Under the pieces are notes generated by a model. That model worked only from the letters and a program-made list of their open reading frames with translations. It was not told the DNA's origin and ran no database searches. Position numbers and translations under genes: made by a program. DNA of 64,000 nt from Candidatus Loosdrechtia aerotolerans (GTDB taxonomy: Bacteria > Planctomycetota > Brocadiia > Brocadiales > Brocadiaceae), in contig SOER01000014.1 in the NCBI GenBank assembly GCA_021646405.1, positions 1 through 64,000 on the forward strand. Reading direction: 5' to 3'. Positions 9,570-19,059 of this stretch are shown piece after piece. Within the stretch, counting starts at the first letter, position 1; every line of letters begins with the position of its first letter.

Positions 9570-9845
9570 ATGTCAGATATAATTGAAAGACATGAGGAAC
9601 TTAGCAGAAGGGTTCTCAACCCAAACAAACCCATATCATCTGAACAAAAAGTATCCAGCCAAAGCAAGCTTGTACCTGCACCGTTCATCCGTGCATTCTC
9701 ACTCGGTGCAATCCTGGGATTCTCCCTTTTCATTCTCATTTGGATACTTGCTGGTTTTTCAAAAGCAGCACTTACCATACCATTGATAGGGGGGGCTTGC
9801 AGCACTGGTATTGAGGTGGTGCGCCAAAAGAATAAAAGTATTTAA
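9570..9845 (+). CDS. Small membrane protein of a GTPase gene cluster
   Basis: This protein has 91 residues. The first 40 are polar. Two hydrophobic segments follow near residues 42-62 and 67-80, and then a basic tail (RQKNKS). It probably anchors in the inner membrane with its N-terminus in the cytoplasm. GAGGAG precedes the ATG by seven bases. The GTPase gene begins 75 bases downstream, so it may be the membrane partner of that GTPase. I do not recognise the family. Confidence 0.6.
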   Translation: MSDIIERHEELSRRVLNPNKPISSEQKVSSQSKLVPAPFIRAFSLGAILGFSLFILIWILAGFSKAALTIPLIGGACSTGIEVVRQKNKSI

Positions 9846-9920
9846 GTTTTGCCATTTTGTGATACAATCAATACCAGAACTTCTCAATTTTTTCAAATGT
9901 TTTACGAAAGGTGATGAAAT

Positions 9921-10994
9921 ATGAAAGTAACCATGGTGGGAGTATCTGGTTCTGGAAAAACAGCATACATGTCTTCATTATATGAAGCATTGGGAGATGC
10001 AGGCCAGAATGATTCAGGTTTTTACATTGCCCCCCGTTCATTACAACAATTCGATAAAGCCATCCTCAGTGTTGGTGATTTTAGCAGGTTTTCACTTGCC
10101 GATAAATTCAAATGGCCTGATGGCACACAGCAAACTACGGTATGGCCATTTACTGTCTACTATAATTCAAAACCAATAACCTATTTCGATTGGATAGATT
10201 ATCGCGGAGGTATTTTAACGGAAATTACCGATGCTGCAGACTCAAGTGACATCTCGGATGCGACAAAATCTGAGATTCGGGGGCTCGCATCTCATATCGA
10301 ACTCAGTAATGCCGTTATCCTTGTTGCCGATGCCTTTGTCATGACATATTACCCGAATATTAAAGAAGCAAGACACCGGTCAGGGGCCAGGAGAATCCAT
10401 GAAATATTTACAACCTACAGCAGAATTTATCCCAACAGGAATTTAACATTTGTCATAATACTCACAAAAGCAGATACCGTTGACGCCCAATGGAAAAAAG
10501 ATAATTACGCTCCATTAATAGAAAGAGGACTTGAAGTATTTAATCAGATGGTAGCCTTATGTAAAGAAAATCCGGCCTGGGAGGGCAGCATCGTTCCTGT
10601 CTCTGCAGTAGGAGAGGGTAATGTAAAGAGGACTATTACCCCGACAGGTGATATAATGCATCCTTTCAAATCAGAAGATAAAATTGTGGGTTTCCCTGTA
10701 CCTATGAATGCAGAACATGTTCTGTTTTATTGTTTAGGCCAAACATTAAAACAAATGCGATCAGAGGCACATAAGAGTTTAAGGCAGCGGGAAGAAGAAC
10801 TCGCAGAGATTCTGAGAAAAGCAGGGTTAGTAAACAAAATTTGGTCTTTAATTACCCGCAAACCAGACGCAGAGAGCATTGCCAGGGCTATCCTCGAAGA
10901 AAAAAATAAGGATTATGAAGCTTTAAGCCAGTTTGAACTGTATATAGAACCGTTACTGACTAAATCACTGGAAAGGGTGAGACAAATCAAATGA
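9921..10994 (+). CDS. P-loop GTPase, double-GTPase-like
   Basis: This 357-residue protein carries a full G-domain. Walker A GVSGSGKT is at residues 7-14, DYRGG at 93-97 is the G3 site, TKAD at 182-185 is the G4 site, and VPVSAVGEG near 225-233 is the G5 region. The C-terminal third is a charged helical stretch. G4 points to GTP rather than ATP. Related stand-alone GTPases of bacterial conflict systems ('DO-GTPase' group) have this style of N-terminus. That link is an inference. It overlaps the next gene by four bases (ATGA), implying coupled translation. Confidence 0.75.
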   Translation: MKVTMVGVSGSGKTAYMSSLYEALGDAGQNDSGFYIAPRSLQQFDKAILSVGDFSRFSLADKFKWPDGTQQTTVWPFTVYYNSKPITYFDWIDYRGGILTEITDAADSSDISDATKSEIRGLASHIELSNAVILVADAFVMTYYPNIKEARHRSGARRIHEIFTTYSRIYPNRNLTFVIILTKADTVDAQWKKDNYAPLIERGLEVFNQMVALCKENPAWEGSIVPVSAVGEGNVKRTITPTGDIMHPFKSEDKIVGFPVPMNAEHVLFYCLGQTLKQMRSEAHKSLRQREEELAEILRKAGLVNKIWSLITRKPDAESIARAILEEKNKDYEALSQFELYIEPLLTKSLERVRQIK

Positions 10995-11935
10995 TATACC
11001 AGGAGCTCTTATACTCCCGTTCTTTATCCAAGGATTACCGGTGGATGCTTATCCCATCTAAAATTTCAGTAGAGACTCTCAAGACATTAAATCAACTTTA
11101 CAATATGTATGATAAGTACAAAAACACTTTTAACAAATCACCTGTTTCACCTCTCTACTGCTTAAATCATCCGGAAACAACGTCACTGGTAAACTGTTGT
11201 TTATCAGAACACAAAGACAAGGATGGCCGGGGCATTTACTGTTTACAGGGAATTAGTGTTGCACGAAAGTACAGGAGACATTTTTGGTTTATCCTTCCCT
11301 GGATACTGGACGGTTATAATAAACAAGGGGTGTTAAATACCTGGCAAAAAATAGATTTCTCTCATGCAGATGAGATAGTGCACCACGTATCGGAAGAGTG
11401 TTCCTTAAAACTTGACCAACTGGGCGAATCAATTGCAGAACTAACAAAAACAAGGGCGTCTGGGTCTGCCCGTGAGAGAGTACCGACGCATGAGTTAGTT
11501 TATATTCCATATAATAATGAAGGTTTAAAGGAATTATCTCATTTGATATCATCCTCATATCATAATTGTACGAATTTTGCCTTTGGTGCCACACCGGAAA
11601 TGATAAAGACCTTTGATTTTAAGGTCATCGCAAGGGTAGGAAACCGCTCCCCTGTTAAAACAAGCGTACAGGGAACAGGCACAACCAATACAATTTCTTC
11701 CCCTCCCTTTGAAAATCAACACGAAGAAGTGATAACCGAACCTTTAGAAGATCCTGTAGACCGTTTTGATCCGAGAAAGAAAAAAAGCGGGTTACATGAT
11801 AAGAACAACCTGTTGCGCAACAGGCATAAGCTATTAAGGGGAAACACTCCTTCGTGTCTGCTTGATCAGGTTTTACCCCGCATTCTGTCAATATTCAAGA
11901 TAGGCAAAAAACTGAGGCAGCGGTTCAAAGATTGA
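10991..11935 (+). CDS. Uncharacterised partner of the GTPase
   Basis: A 314-residue protein, translationally coupled to the GTPase. I recognise no family. The N-terminal 200 residues look globular, with a hydrophobic patch (FWFILPWILDGY near residues 96-107). A Pro/Thr/Ser-rich linker follows near 220-245, and a basic C-terminus rich in Arg and Lys ends in RQRFKD. There is no signal peptide. The coupling suggests a regulator or effector of the GTPase. Confidence 0.6.
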   Translation: MIYQELLYSRSLSKDYRWMLIPSKISVETLKTLNQLYNMYDKYKNTFNKSPVSPLYCLNHPETTSLVNCCLSEHKDKDGRGIYCLQGISVARKYRRHFWFILPWILDGYNKQGVLNTWQKIDFSHADEIVHHVSEECSLKLDQLGESIAELTKTRASGSARERVPTHELVYIPYNNEGLKELSHLISSSYHNCTNFAFGATPEMIKTFDFKVIARVGNRSPVKTSVQGTGTTNTISSPPFENQHEEVITEPLEDPVDRFDPRKKKSGLHDKNNLLRNRHKLLRGNTPSCLLDQVLPRILSIFKIGKKLRQRFKD

Positions 11936-12008
11936 AGGATAATGAAGGCACAAATTGTATATACCTGACTGATAAAAGGATTTTTTTGAATAGACCTCTA
12001 TTTTTTCC

Positions 12009-12218
12009 TTATGTATTTTCTTCTGATGCAGCTTTATTCAGCGCCTTTAATAATGCATCGACATCTACTCCACCCATCCATGCTGTCTTTTCGATACTAA
12101 AGCCGCCTCCACAACATGAATCAACCTTAAAATTGCTAAAAACTGTAATTGTTTTTGGATATTTTTTTATAACATCATTAATAACCATATCCTTTGTAAT
12201 TAATGCTTCTTCTGCCAT
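12009..12218 (-). CDS. DUF542/ScdA-N-type small protein
   Basis: From the ATG at 12218, with GGAGGT a few bases upstream, this is about 69 residues. It matches the N-terminal domain of ScdA/RIC iron-sulfur repair proteins: 'MVINDVIKKYPKTITVFSNF', then the DSCCGGG signature with paired Cys. ScdA proteins repair iron centres after nitric oxide or peroxide damage. Stand-alone copies of this domain are known. It is encoded apart from the large di-iron hemerythrin domain. Position near nitrite-type channels fits nitrosative stress, by inference. Confidence 0.8.
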   Translation of the reverse strand: MAEEALITKDMVINDVIKKYPKTITVFSNFKVDSCCGGGFSIEKTAWMGGVDVDALLKALNKAASEENT

Positions 12219-12230
12219 TTTTACCTCCAA

Positions 12231-12604
12231 AATTTACATGCGTAAATATAAAATAACCTATCAATGAAAGCCCATTTATAATTATGATAACGAACAAAAT
12301 AACTAAAAACAATACATTTATTTTTGTATAGCATTAACAGTGTACATTTAAATCAAAAAATAAATTGAATTTTGAAATGAACATATCAGTTTTGAAATAC
12401 TACACCTATTTTTTTCAGGACAGCAAAAAATATTAATTTCACAAATATAATATTTATATATAGTTATACCAACAAACAAAATATAAAATTAATTATTTAA
12501 TTGGAATGACAATTGTAAGTTACCATTCGTTATCATTATAGAATATTGGTTGGGGTTTAAAAACAGGCATGTGTTATACTAAGTGGTTTCTTTAATGGAG
12601 AAGT
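12231..12604. other. AT-rich divergent intergenic region
   Basis: The region separates the minus-strand DUF542 gene from the plus-strand TDT transporter gene, so it should hold both promoters. The best candidate for the transporter is TATACT at 12575-12580, with a weak TTGGTT or TTGGGG box upstream. GGAG at 12597-12600 serves the transporter start. I see no strong operator. Confidence 0.4.
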
Positions 12605-12610
12605 TTGGCT

Positions 12611-13744
12611 ATGGGTGTTATCAAAAATACAATCAAGACGGTTCATCCGGCTTATTTTGCAATGGTAATGTCTACAGGCATTATTTCCATTGCATCCCAG
12701 CTTCTTGGTTTTACGAGTATTGGATATGGGCTCTTTTGCCTAAACATCGTTGCTTACGCAGTTATTCTATCATTACAGGTGCTCCGGATACACATGTTCT
12801 GGGATAATTTCTATAGTGACCTTTCTAATCCGAAACTCAGTCTTGTCTTTTTTACTACTGTCGCAGCCACAAATGTGCTCGGTGCCCAGTTTATTACGAT
12901 AGTCAACCAACCAGAAATTGCCAAAGGGTTCTGGTATTTCGGTATATTTTTATGGACACTCGTTTCGCTGTCTGCATTTAGTATCCTCTTTATAAAATGT
13001 GATCAGAGAGTTGAGGTCGTACTCCACGGCGGCTGGCTGATATCCGCGGTAGGAACACAATCTGTAGCGGTTTTGGGTGCACTGCTTGCCCCTAAATTTG
13101 GCAGCACAAGTAACTTTGTCATGTTCTCTTCCTTTGCATGGTGGATGACCGGCTCATTCCTTTATATGATACTCATTACCCTTATAATCTACAGATTAGT
13201 GTTTTTTAAGGTATCTCCTGATGCGCTGGTACCTCCTTACTGGATTAATATGGGTGCGCTTGCCATAACAACCCTGGCAGGCTCAATCCTGTGTATCAAT
13301 ATTCCAAAGGTAGGAGGCCCTTATAACGACTTCTTGGGATTTACGAAGGGACTTACCCTGTTTTTCTGGTCATTTGGTACGTGGTGGATACCATTTTTAG
13401 TTATTATTGGCGTATGGAAATATGCTATTAACAAAACACAATTTAAATATACTCCGCTTTATTGGGGGATGGTCTTCCCTTTAGGCATGTATACGGTGTG
13501 TACCTTCAGACTTTCGCAGGCTATCCAGATCCCGTTTCTTGTTAATATATCGAAATATTTTATCTATGCCGCATATATAGCATGGACTTTTATATTCATC
13601 AGTATGATTCGATCGATGATAAAGGTTGCTATTTCAAAGGAAATTGTTTCTTCAAATAAGATCATTAAGGCTCCGGAAACTACCCAAAGAGAGGAAGGGA
13701 GGATTGCTCCTCAATCACAAACTACCACCATTATAAAAAGGTAA
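12611..13744 (+). CDS. TDT-family membrane transporter
   Basis: The protein has about 377 residues and roughly ten membrane segments. It opens with 'HPAYFAMVMSTGIISI', the typical start of the tellurite-resistance/dicarboxylate transporter (TDT) family, which includes Mae1, TehA and SLAC1 channels. Substrates in the family are anions (dicarboxylates, sulfite, nitrate or chloride). ATG at 12611 is preferred over TTG at 12605, because GGAG sits ten bases upstream. The C-terminal 25 residues are polar and cytoplasmic. Its position just upstream of the FNT pair suggests inorganic anion transport, by inference. Confidence 0.85.
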   Translation: MGVIKNTIKTVHPAYFAMVMSTGIISIASQLLGFTSIGYGLFCLNIVAYAVILSLQVLRIHMFWDNFYSDLSNPKLSLVFFTTVAATNVLGAQFITIVNQPEIAKGFWYFGIFLWTLVSLSAFSILFIKCDQRVEVVLHGGWLISAVGTQSVAVLGALLAPKFGSTSNFVMFSSFAWWMTGSFLYMILITLIIYRLVFFKVSPDALVPPYWINMGALAITTLAGSILCINIPKVGGPYNDFLGFTKGLTLFFWSFGTWWIPFLVIIGVWKYAINKTQFKYTPLYWGMVFPLGMYTVCTFRLSQAIQIPFLVNISKYFIYAAYIAWTFIFISMIRSMIKVAISKEIVSSNKIIKAPETTQREEGRIAPQSQTTTIIKR

Positions 13745-14113
13745 AATCTTTCAAACCGGAGTAGTTTTGGAGTAGTTATAGTAACCCAGAAATGAAACTG
13801 AACACAATGAATCAGAATTGATTCCATAATCCCGTCCAAGGCATACAGGGATATGGTTTATCAGTACCACCCTATCTCAGTAGTATCCGGTTTTATCATT
13901 TGAAAATTATAATACTCTTTCATAAGAGAATCTCATAATTTAATTAATTTTCTGAAAAAAGTGCTAATTTCTTTTTAATATACTTATAAAAGAGGGGGGA
14001 GTTGTGAAATAGAATTTCAGTAAAAATAAATTAATTAGTCTTAATAAAATTTAGCTGTATACGTAATTTAGTACTTATCTTTAATAATTTTTGATGAATG
14101 AAAGGAGGGGTTT
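13745..14113. other. Intergenic region upstream of the FNT pair
   Basis: This AT-rich stretch should carry the promoter of the channel pair. A strong ribosome site AAGGAGG lies at 14102-14108. No clear -35/-10 pair, hairpin or repeat stands out. Confidence 0.3.
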
Positions 14114-15022
14114 ATGCCTGGTAGGCAGGACATTGATAGTAGTAGTAATCAAGAATATGCAATACCAGTTATAGAAGTCGATGCCTATGCACCGGCAAAA
14201 ATGGCTGACAGGGTGGGAATGGTCGGGGTCTCAAAATCGAAACTCAGTACCTTAACACTGTTTGCACTCAGCATCCTCGCTGGTGTTTTTATTGCACTAG
14301 GCACACAACTCTATATGCTCGTAACTCATACCGCAACCTCTAATTATGGTCTGAATCAGCTAGTAGGGGGGGCAGCGTTTACTCTGGCATTGGTTCTTAT
14401 CGTCATCGCCGGTGCAGAGCTTTTTACAGGAAACTGTCTTATTGCAATGTCATTTATGGCCCGAAAGATTACGGGCAGGGATCTTGCGAGAAATTTGATT
14501 ATTGCATTTATTGGTAATTTTTTTGGAGCATTAACCCTCGTACTATGGATATATAACTCTGAACAGTGGACACTGAATAATCATTTACTCGGCGCTAAAA
14601 TAGTACTTGCTGCCAACGAGAAAGTAAATATTCCATTTATCGCCGCCTTCTCAAGAGGAGTACTCTGCAATGCCTTAGTATGTTTGGGCATATGGATCGC
14701 ATATAGCGGAAGGAGCAATATCGATAAGATATTGGCATTACTCTGGCCTATATCCTGCTTAATAGCCTCAGGATTCGAGCACTGTGTTGTAAATATGTGG
14801 CTTATTCCGATGGGACTTGTTTTGAAAGGTAATAGCTCGGTACTTGCAGCAATAGAAAAGATATCTGGCGGAAGTCCGGATCTTTCAAATCTTACCTTTT
14901 TTAAAGGGTTCTTAATTGATAACATGATCCCCGTTGTTTTTGGAAATCTCTTTGGTGGTATTGTGCTCGTTGCAGGGGTTTACTGGTATATTTATTTACG
15001 ACCATCAGGGAAGACATTATAA
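14114..15022 (+). CDS. Formate/nitrite transporter family channel, copy 1
   Basis: The 302-residue FNT protein has a polar N-terminus of about 45 residues and six membrane helices. Family marks are AGAELFTGN near residues 101-109, SRGVLCNALVC near 180-190, and FEHCVVNM near 219-226 with the pore histidine. FNT pentamers carry formate, nitrite or hydrosulfide. In an anammox setting nitrite is the likely substrate, but the residues seen do not decide this. It is followed after 18 bases by a second copy. Confidence 0.9.
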   Translation: MPGRQDIDSSSNQEYAIPVIEVDAYAPAKMADRVGMVGVSKSKLSTLTLFALSILAGVFIALGTQLYMLVTHTATSNYGLNQLVGGAAFTLALVLIVIAGAELFTGNCLIAMSFMARKITGRDLARNLIIAFIGNFFGALTLVLWIYNSEQWTLNNHLLGAKIVLAANEKVNIPFIAAFSRGVLCNALVCLGIWIAYSGRSNIDKILALLWPISCLIASGFEHCVVNMWLIPMGLVLKGNSSVLAAIEKISGGSPDLSNLTFFKGFLIDNMIPVVFGNLFGGIVLVAGVYWYIYLRPSGKTL

Positions 15023-15040
15023 AAAAAGGAGAGGAAAAAT

Positions 15041-15961
15041 ATGGCGGAACATAATGTCCCAAAACCTGTTAAGGTTATAGATATAGACGCATATGCACCA
15101 CCTCAGATCGCTGCACGGATAGATAAAGTGGCCGCAGTAAAAGCAAAGTTAAGTTTTTCACAAACCCTTTTACTCGGTATCTTAGCCGGGGCCTATATTG
15201 GTATAGGTGCACAATTTGCCACGCTGGTAATAAGCGATTCAACGCTACACTTTGGGCTTACATCAGTACTATCAGGTATCGTTTTCTCCCTCGGCCTCAT
15301 CCTTGTAGTCGTTGCCGGTGCCGAGCTTTTTACCGGAAATACCCTTATTATTATGGGATATGTCGGCAAGAGGATTACGACTCGTGAAATGTTCAATAAC
15401 TGGACTATTTCATATATTGGGAATTTCATAGGTAGTATCACCATGGTTCTCTGGGTAAACAGTAGCCATCAGTGGGAATTCTTCGATCATATGGTCGGCG
15501 CAAAGGCGCTCCTCATAGCCAATGCAAAAGTTAATCTGCCATTTAAAACGGCCCTGGCAAGAGGTGTTCTCTGTAATTCAATGGTATGCCTTGCTATATG
15601 GTTATGTTTTAGTGGGAGGAGTGTGGCCGATAAGGTTCTTTCAATTATTTTCCCAATAGGCGGTTTCGTTGCCAGCGGCTTCGAACACTGTGTTGCAAAT
15701 ATGTATTTTATTCCCAGGGGGGTCATATTAAAAGGGAATCCTGAGGTAGTTGCCGCAGCAGAAAAAATGGCAGGAAAAACCCTTGATCTTTTTCAATTAA
15801 CATGGGGAGGATTCATTGTAAATAATCTTATACCTGTCACTCTGGGAAATATAGTAGGTGGTGTTGTCCTGGTCGGTATCGTATTCTGGTTTGTCTATTT
15901 ACGGCCCCATATAAGTTTGTCTCTTAGTGTGAAACAAGACATATTCGAGGAGGATAGATAA
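15041..15961 (+). CDS. Formate/nitrite transporter family channel, copy 2
   Basis: This 306-residue paralog of the preceding gene has the same N-terminal segment ('DIDAYAPPQIAARID'), AGAELFTGN, SRGVLCN-type (ARGVLCNSMVC) and FEHCVANM motifs. The copies differ enough to be an old tandem duplication, so they may differ in affinity, direction or substrate. A GGAGAGG ribosome site lies before the ATG. A strong terminator follows the gene, closing the pair as one transcript. Confidence 0.9.
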   Translation: MAEHNVPKPVKVIDIDAYAPPQIAARIDKVAAVKAKLSFSQTLLLGILAGAYIGIGAQFATLVISDSTLHFGLTSVLSGIVFSLGLILVVVAGAELFTGNTLIIMGYVGKRITTREMFNNWTISYIGNFIGSITMVLWVNSSHQWEFFDHMVGAKALLIANAKVNLPFKTALARGVLCNSMVCLAIWLCFSGRSVADKVLSIIFPIGGFVASGFEHCVANMYFIPRGVILKGNPEVVAAAEKMAGKTLDLFQLTWGGFIVNNLIPVTLGNIVGGVVLVGIVFWFVYLRPHISLSLSVKQDIFEEDR

Positions 15962-15994
15962 GTAAAGTCTCTTAAAACCAGATATTTACCTTGA

Positions 15995-16043
15995 AAAAAT
16001 CCCAGTATGAAATAAACTATACATTCATATTGGGATTTTTTTT
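15995..16043 (+). terminator. Intrinsic terminator after the FNT pair
   Basis: AAAAATCCCAGTATGA at 15995-16010 pairs with TCATATTGGGATTTTT at 16025-16040. The stem is about 16 base pairs with one mismatch and is followed by a T run. It lies 34 bases past the second FNT stop. Confidence 0.85.
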
Positions 16044-16219
16044 AGGATCTTGTCTGTACCGTAAAGTTGCCACACTTGGACGATCCTCTGAATAGACATA
16101 CCACACCAGTCGATATAGCTTTTTACTGGAAACAATCCATGCACAATTCAGTTCTGTAATTATAAACTCAACGCGGGAATAAGCGATAATTATTTGTTTG
16201 AATGAGGTAAGAAATTAAC

Positions 16220-16570
16220 GTGCTTCTCCTTCTATTGATGATAACAGCCTTTGTATTTTTTGTATCATCTGCCGTAAGCTACTTTTTTGCAAAGGTGAAA
16301 ATCCTCTCATGTTCCCTCTTTGCGTTCTATGTATGTAACTCTTTTCTTTCTTACGTGTTATTTTACCATTCACACAGTATTTTCTTTATTACGCTCATAC
16401 TGTTCTGTATTACCTTTCCTGTCGGTTGTTTAATAACCTTTGTTCTTGATAAACAATATGCATTGTTTTGTACAGACACTTCCTTTGTTTTTGTAATTGT
16501 TTGGTTACTTATCCCCGTATTGCTTGTAATAAACCTTATATCGTATGTAGTGAGGATAATACATGCCTGA
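16220..16570 (+). CDS. Small hydrophobic membrane protein upstream of lpxB
   Basis: This 116-residue protein has four membrane segments and almost no polar loops. It starts at GTG and overlaps lpxB by eight bases, which argues for a real coupled gene. I do not recognise a family. By position it may act in the envelope, perhaps in lipid A or membrane assembly. Confidence 0.55.
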   Translation: MLLLLLMITAFVFFVSSAVSYFFAKVKILSCSLFAFYVCNSFLSYVLFYHSHSIFFITLILFCITFPVGCLITFVLDKQYALFCTDTSFVFVIVWLLIPVLLVINLISYVVRIIHA

Positions 16571-17702
16571 GGTACTCAAAAAATTATTTATAAGTGCCGG
16601 TGAACCTTCCGGGGATATTCACGGTGCAAATCTTATGCACCGTATACGTGAAAAAAATCCCTATGTGGAATTTTATGGTCTTGGGAAAGAGCATATGAGA
16701 AAGGCTGGTTTACATTGTTTGTACGACATGTCTCATGGCTCATTAATGTGGCTTCACGTATTGACAGAGTTATTAACATTCTTTGAAATAAAGAAAAAAT
16801 GTATCGATTTCTTTCTCCGGGAAAGACCCGATGGAATCGTTCTCATTGACTATTGTGGCTTCAATTTTCATCTCGCCAAAGCCGCAAAAAAATATAAAAT
16901 CCCGGTAATATACTATATTAGTCCCCAGGTCTGGGCACATGCCCCGTGGCGTGTAAAGAAGATGAAAAAGCTTGTTGATAAAGTAATCGTTATTTATCCC
17001 TTCGAAAAAGACCTTTATGAGAATGCCGGTGTTCCTGCTGCCTATGTGGGACATCCCCTGTTTGATGAAATCAATACCCTGGGTGTTGATGAAAATATTG
17101 TTTCAGAATTACAAAAACTGATGGGAAAAAATATCGTTTCTTTCATTCCGGGCAGCCGCAGGCAAGAAATCATTCGTTTATTACCAATGCTCCTTCGCTG
17201 TGCACCGCAGATACAACAGGCGATTCCTTCTTCACAATTTCTTATCTCTTGTAATGACGAGCGGAATTTTAATCTTGTAAACAGTATTGTAGAAGAATCA
17301 AGGGTATCCTGCAAGGTTGTTATAGGGAACATCCATGAAATCATTAAGGCATCCGAGCTCTGCATAGCAAGTGCTGGTACCGTAACACTACAAATTGCTT
17401 ATTTCCTTAAGCCGATGATTATTGTTTACCGGATATCACCTTTTGCCTATTTTATAGCAAAACCATTCCTTACCACCCCGTATATCGGGTTAGTAAATAA
17501 ACTTGCAAATAAAATGATCGTTCCCGAATTCCTTATCTACAGAGAAAATGATAGTTGGTTGGCAGAAGAGGCAATTCAATTATTACAGAATAATCAAAAA
17601 AGGCAAGCCTGTATCGATGAACTGGCTGTACTTATGGATACTATTGCAAAGCCGGGAGCATCTGAGAATGCAGCAAACGAAGTACTAAAGTTGATACCTT
17701 AA
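16563..17702 (+). CDS. lpxB: Lipid-A-disaccharide synthase
   Basis: LpxB joins UDP-2,3-diacylglucosamine and lipid X to give the lipid A disaccharide at the inner membrane. The 379-residue protein begins with the family motif 'SAGEPSGDIHGANL' (residues 11-24). It continues with 'YYISPQVWAHAPWR', 'VGHPLFDE' and 'FIPGSRRQEI', and the GT19 nucleotide-sugar site 'ASAGTVTLQIAY' near 269-280. Its presence implies an outer membrane with lipid A. Confidence 0.96.
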   Translation: MPEVLKKLFISAGEPSGDIHGANLMHRIREKNPYVEFYGLGKEHMRKAGLHCLYDMSHGSLMWLHVLTELLTFFEIKKKCIDFFLRERPDGIVLIDYCGFNFHLAKAAKKYKIPVIYYISPQVWAHAPWRVKKMKKLVDKVIVIYPFEKDLYENAGVPAAYVGHPLFDEINTLGVDENIVSELQKLMGKNIVSFIPGSRRQEIIRLLPMLLRCAPQIQQAIPSSQFLISCNDERNFNLVNSIVEESRVSCKVVIGNIHEIIKASELCIASAGTVTLQIAYFLKPMIIVYRISPFAYFIAKPFLTTPYIGLVNKLANKMIVPEFLIYRENDSWLAEEAIQLLQNNQKRQACIDELAVLMDTIAKPGASENAANEVLKLIP

Positions 17703-17836
17703 TCCAATACAACAGGTTCTTCAGGTTAGTCTCTACACACTTGTTAGTAGATAATATAGAATATGTTAATTACTGAATATTTCACTGTTTTTTTCGGACC
17801 TCCTTTCATCATTTATTTTACCAAAAATGTTCTTGA

Positions 17837-18841
17837 TTACTGGTCCGAAAAACCCAGTCCATTATAGTTATAAAGATATTTATGAATCATTTCCGGATGG
17901 AAGATCATCTGACTGGGGCGTTCATAATGCCAATGTTGCCCATCGGGAACATGGTGATCCAGATAAGGCCATTTGCGAAAAGGGTCAGTTCCGAGTGCCT
18001 GAATAAGTTTTTTATTACTCATGGTAACATTCCCCGCCCGGGGCGGCATGGGCCCTGCCTCCTTCCGCATACACCCCTTAAGTAAATGGGGATCATATCC
18101 TCCTATCTTATTTACAATCTGCCCAATCTGATACAAACTGAGATGCCGGTGTGAACCGAGATGAAAAATACCAGCCATCGTATTCTCAAGGGTAAGCTCC
18201 ATAATCCTGTTAAAATCCTCACAATAGAACGGCGATCTTACTTCATCGAAATAGAGTGTTGCCGGATTATTCTTTTTAAAACGGGACAATATCCAGTCAA
18301 TTGCCCCGGCATGTCCATTTACACTTATTCCCATAGGGAGTGATATACGAAAAATTGCCGCAGAGGGATACCGGAACATGGTGACCTCCTCTGCAATAGC
18401 CATAGTCTTACCATACACAGTAACCGGGGCCACCGGACATTCTTCCGTATAGAGTCCCGATAATCTTCCCGGAAATACCAGGTCTGTTGAAAGGAAGATA
18501 AACCGAATCGTACGATCCCCGATCACCTCAAGCATATTCAGAACTGATTGTACATTTACCCGGTATGCCAGTACCGGATTCATCTCACACGACTTCAGGG
18601 CACAAGACCCGGCTCCGTGTAAAACAGAATTGAACCGCTTTTTCTTCATCAACGCAGCCAATCCTTTACGGTCCTCTATATCTAACGGAATAATGCCCTC
18701 ATCTCGCAACGGCCAATATCGAACAGGACGAATACCGGTAACATAGCCAGGATACTTTGTATGAAAATACTGAAAGGCGCTATACCCCGGAACACCTGTT
18801 ACACCTGTTATTAAAAGGGGTAAAAAAGATGGTAAAGACAT
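17837..18841 (-). CDS. RmlD-like NAD(P)-dependent sugar reductase or epimerase
   Basis: This 334-residue short-chain dehydrogenase of the extended type begins with GVTGVPGY near residues 13-20 as the dinucleotide loop. It has 'FLSTDLVFPG' near 115-124 and YGKTMA near 143-148, giving the Tyr-x3-Lys pair in the form YGKT. This resembles dTDP-4-dehydrorhamnose reductase (RmlD) and related enzymes that act on nucleotide sugars. No other rhamnose gene is nearby, so the substrate is unknown. Confidence 0.75.
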   Translation of the reverse strand: MSLPSFLPLLITGVTGVPGYSAFQYFHTKYPGYVTGIRPVRYWPLRDEGIIPLDIEDRKGLAALMKKKRFNSVLHGAGSCALKSCEMNPVLAYRVNVQSVLNMLEVIGDRTIRFIFLSTDLVFPGRLSGLYTEECPVAPVTVYGKTMAIAEEVTMFRYPSAAIFRISLPMGISVNGHAGAIDWILSRFKKNNPATLYFDEVRSPFYCEDFNRIMELTLENTMAGIFHLGSHRHLSLYQIGQIVNKIGGYDPHLLKGCMRKEAGPMPPRAGNVTMSNKKLIQALGTDPFRKWPYLDHHVPDGQHWHYERPSQMIFHPEMIHKYLYNYNGLGFSDQ

Positions 18842-18974
18842 AGGTAGAGAAAATATGAGATTATAAAGATAAATAAAAAGAGTATTTTACCCTATTCTCA
18901 AATTTTTGTAAATTTGAGTTTTTGCTTATCTCTGTATCCCTTTATTCTCTCAATATCTTTTCCTTACAAAATGG

Positions 18975-19002
18975 AAAAGGGACGCTTTTCGGCGTCCCTT
19001 TT
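18975..19002 (-). terminator. Intrinsic terminator after the ferritin-like gene
   Basis: AAAAGGGACGC and GCGTCCCTTTT form a perfect 11-pair stem around a six-base loop. On the minus strand it ends in TTTT, 58 bases past the ferritin-like stop. The symmetric A and T flanks would let it act in both directions. Confidence 0.85.
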
Positions 19003-19059
19003 CATTCAGTAAATAAAACCCGCTAACGGGAATAGTACCCGCAAATTTTCCTTACACTC

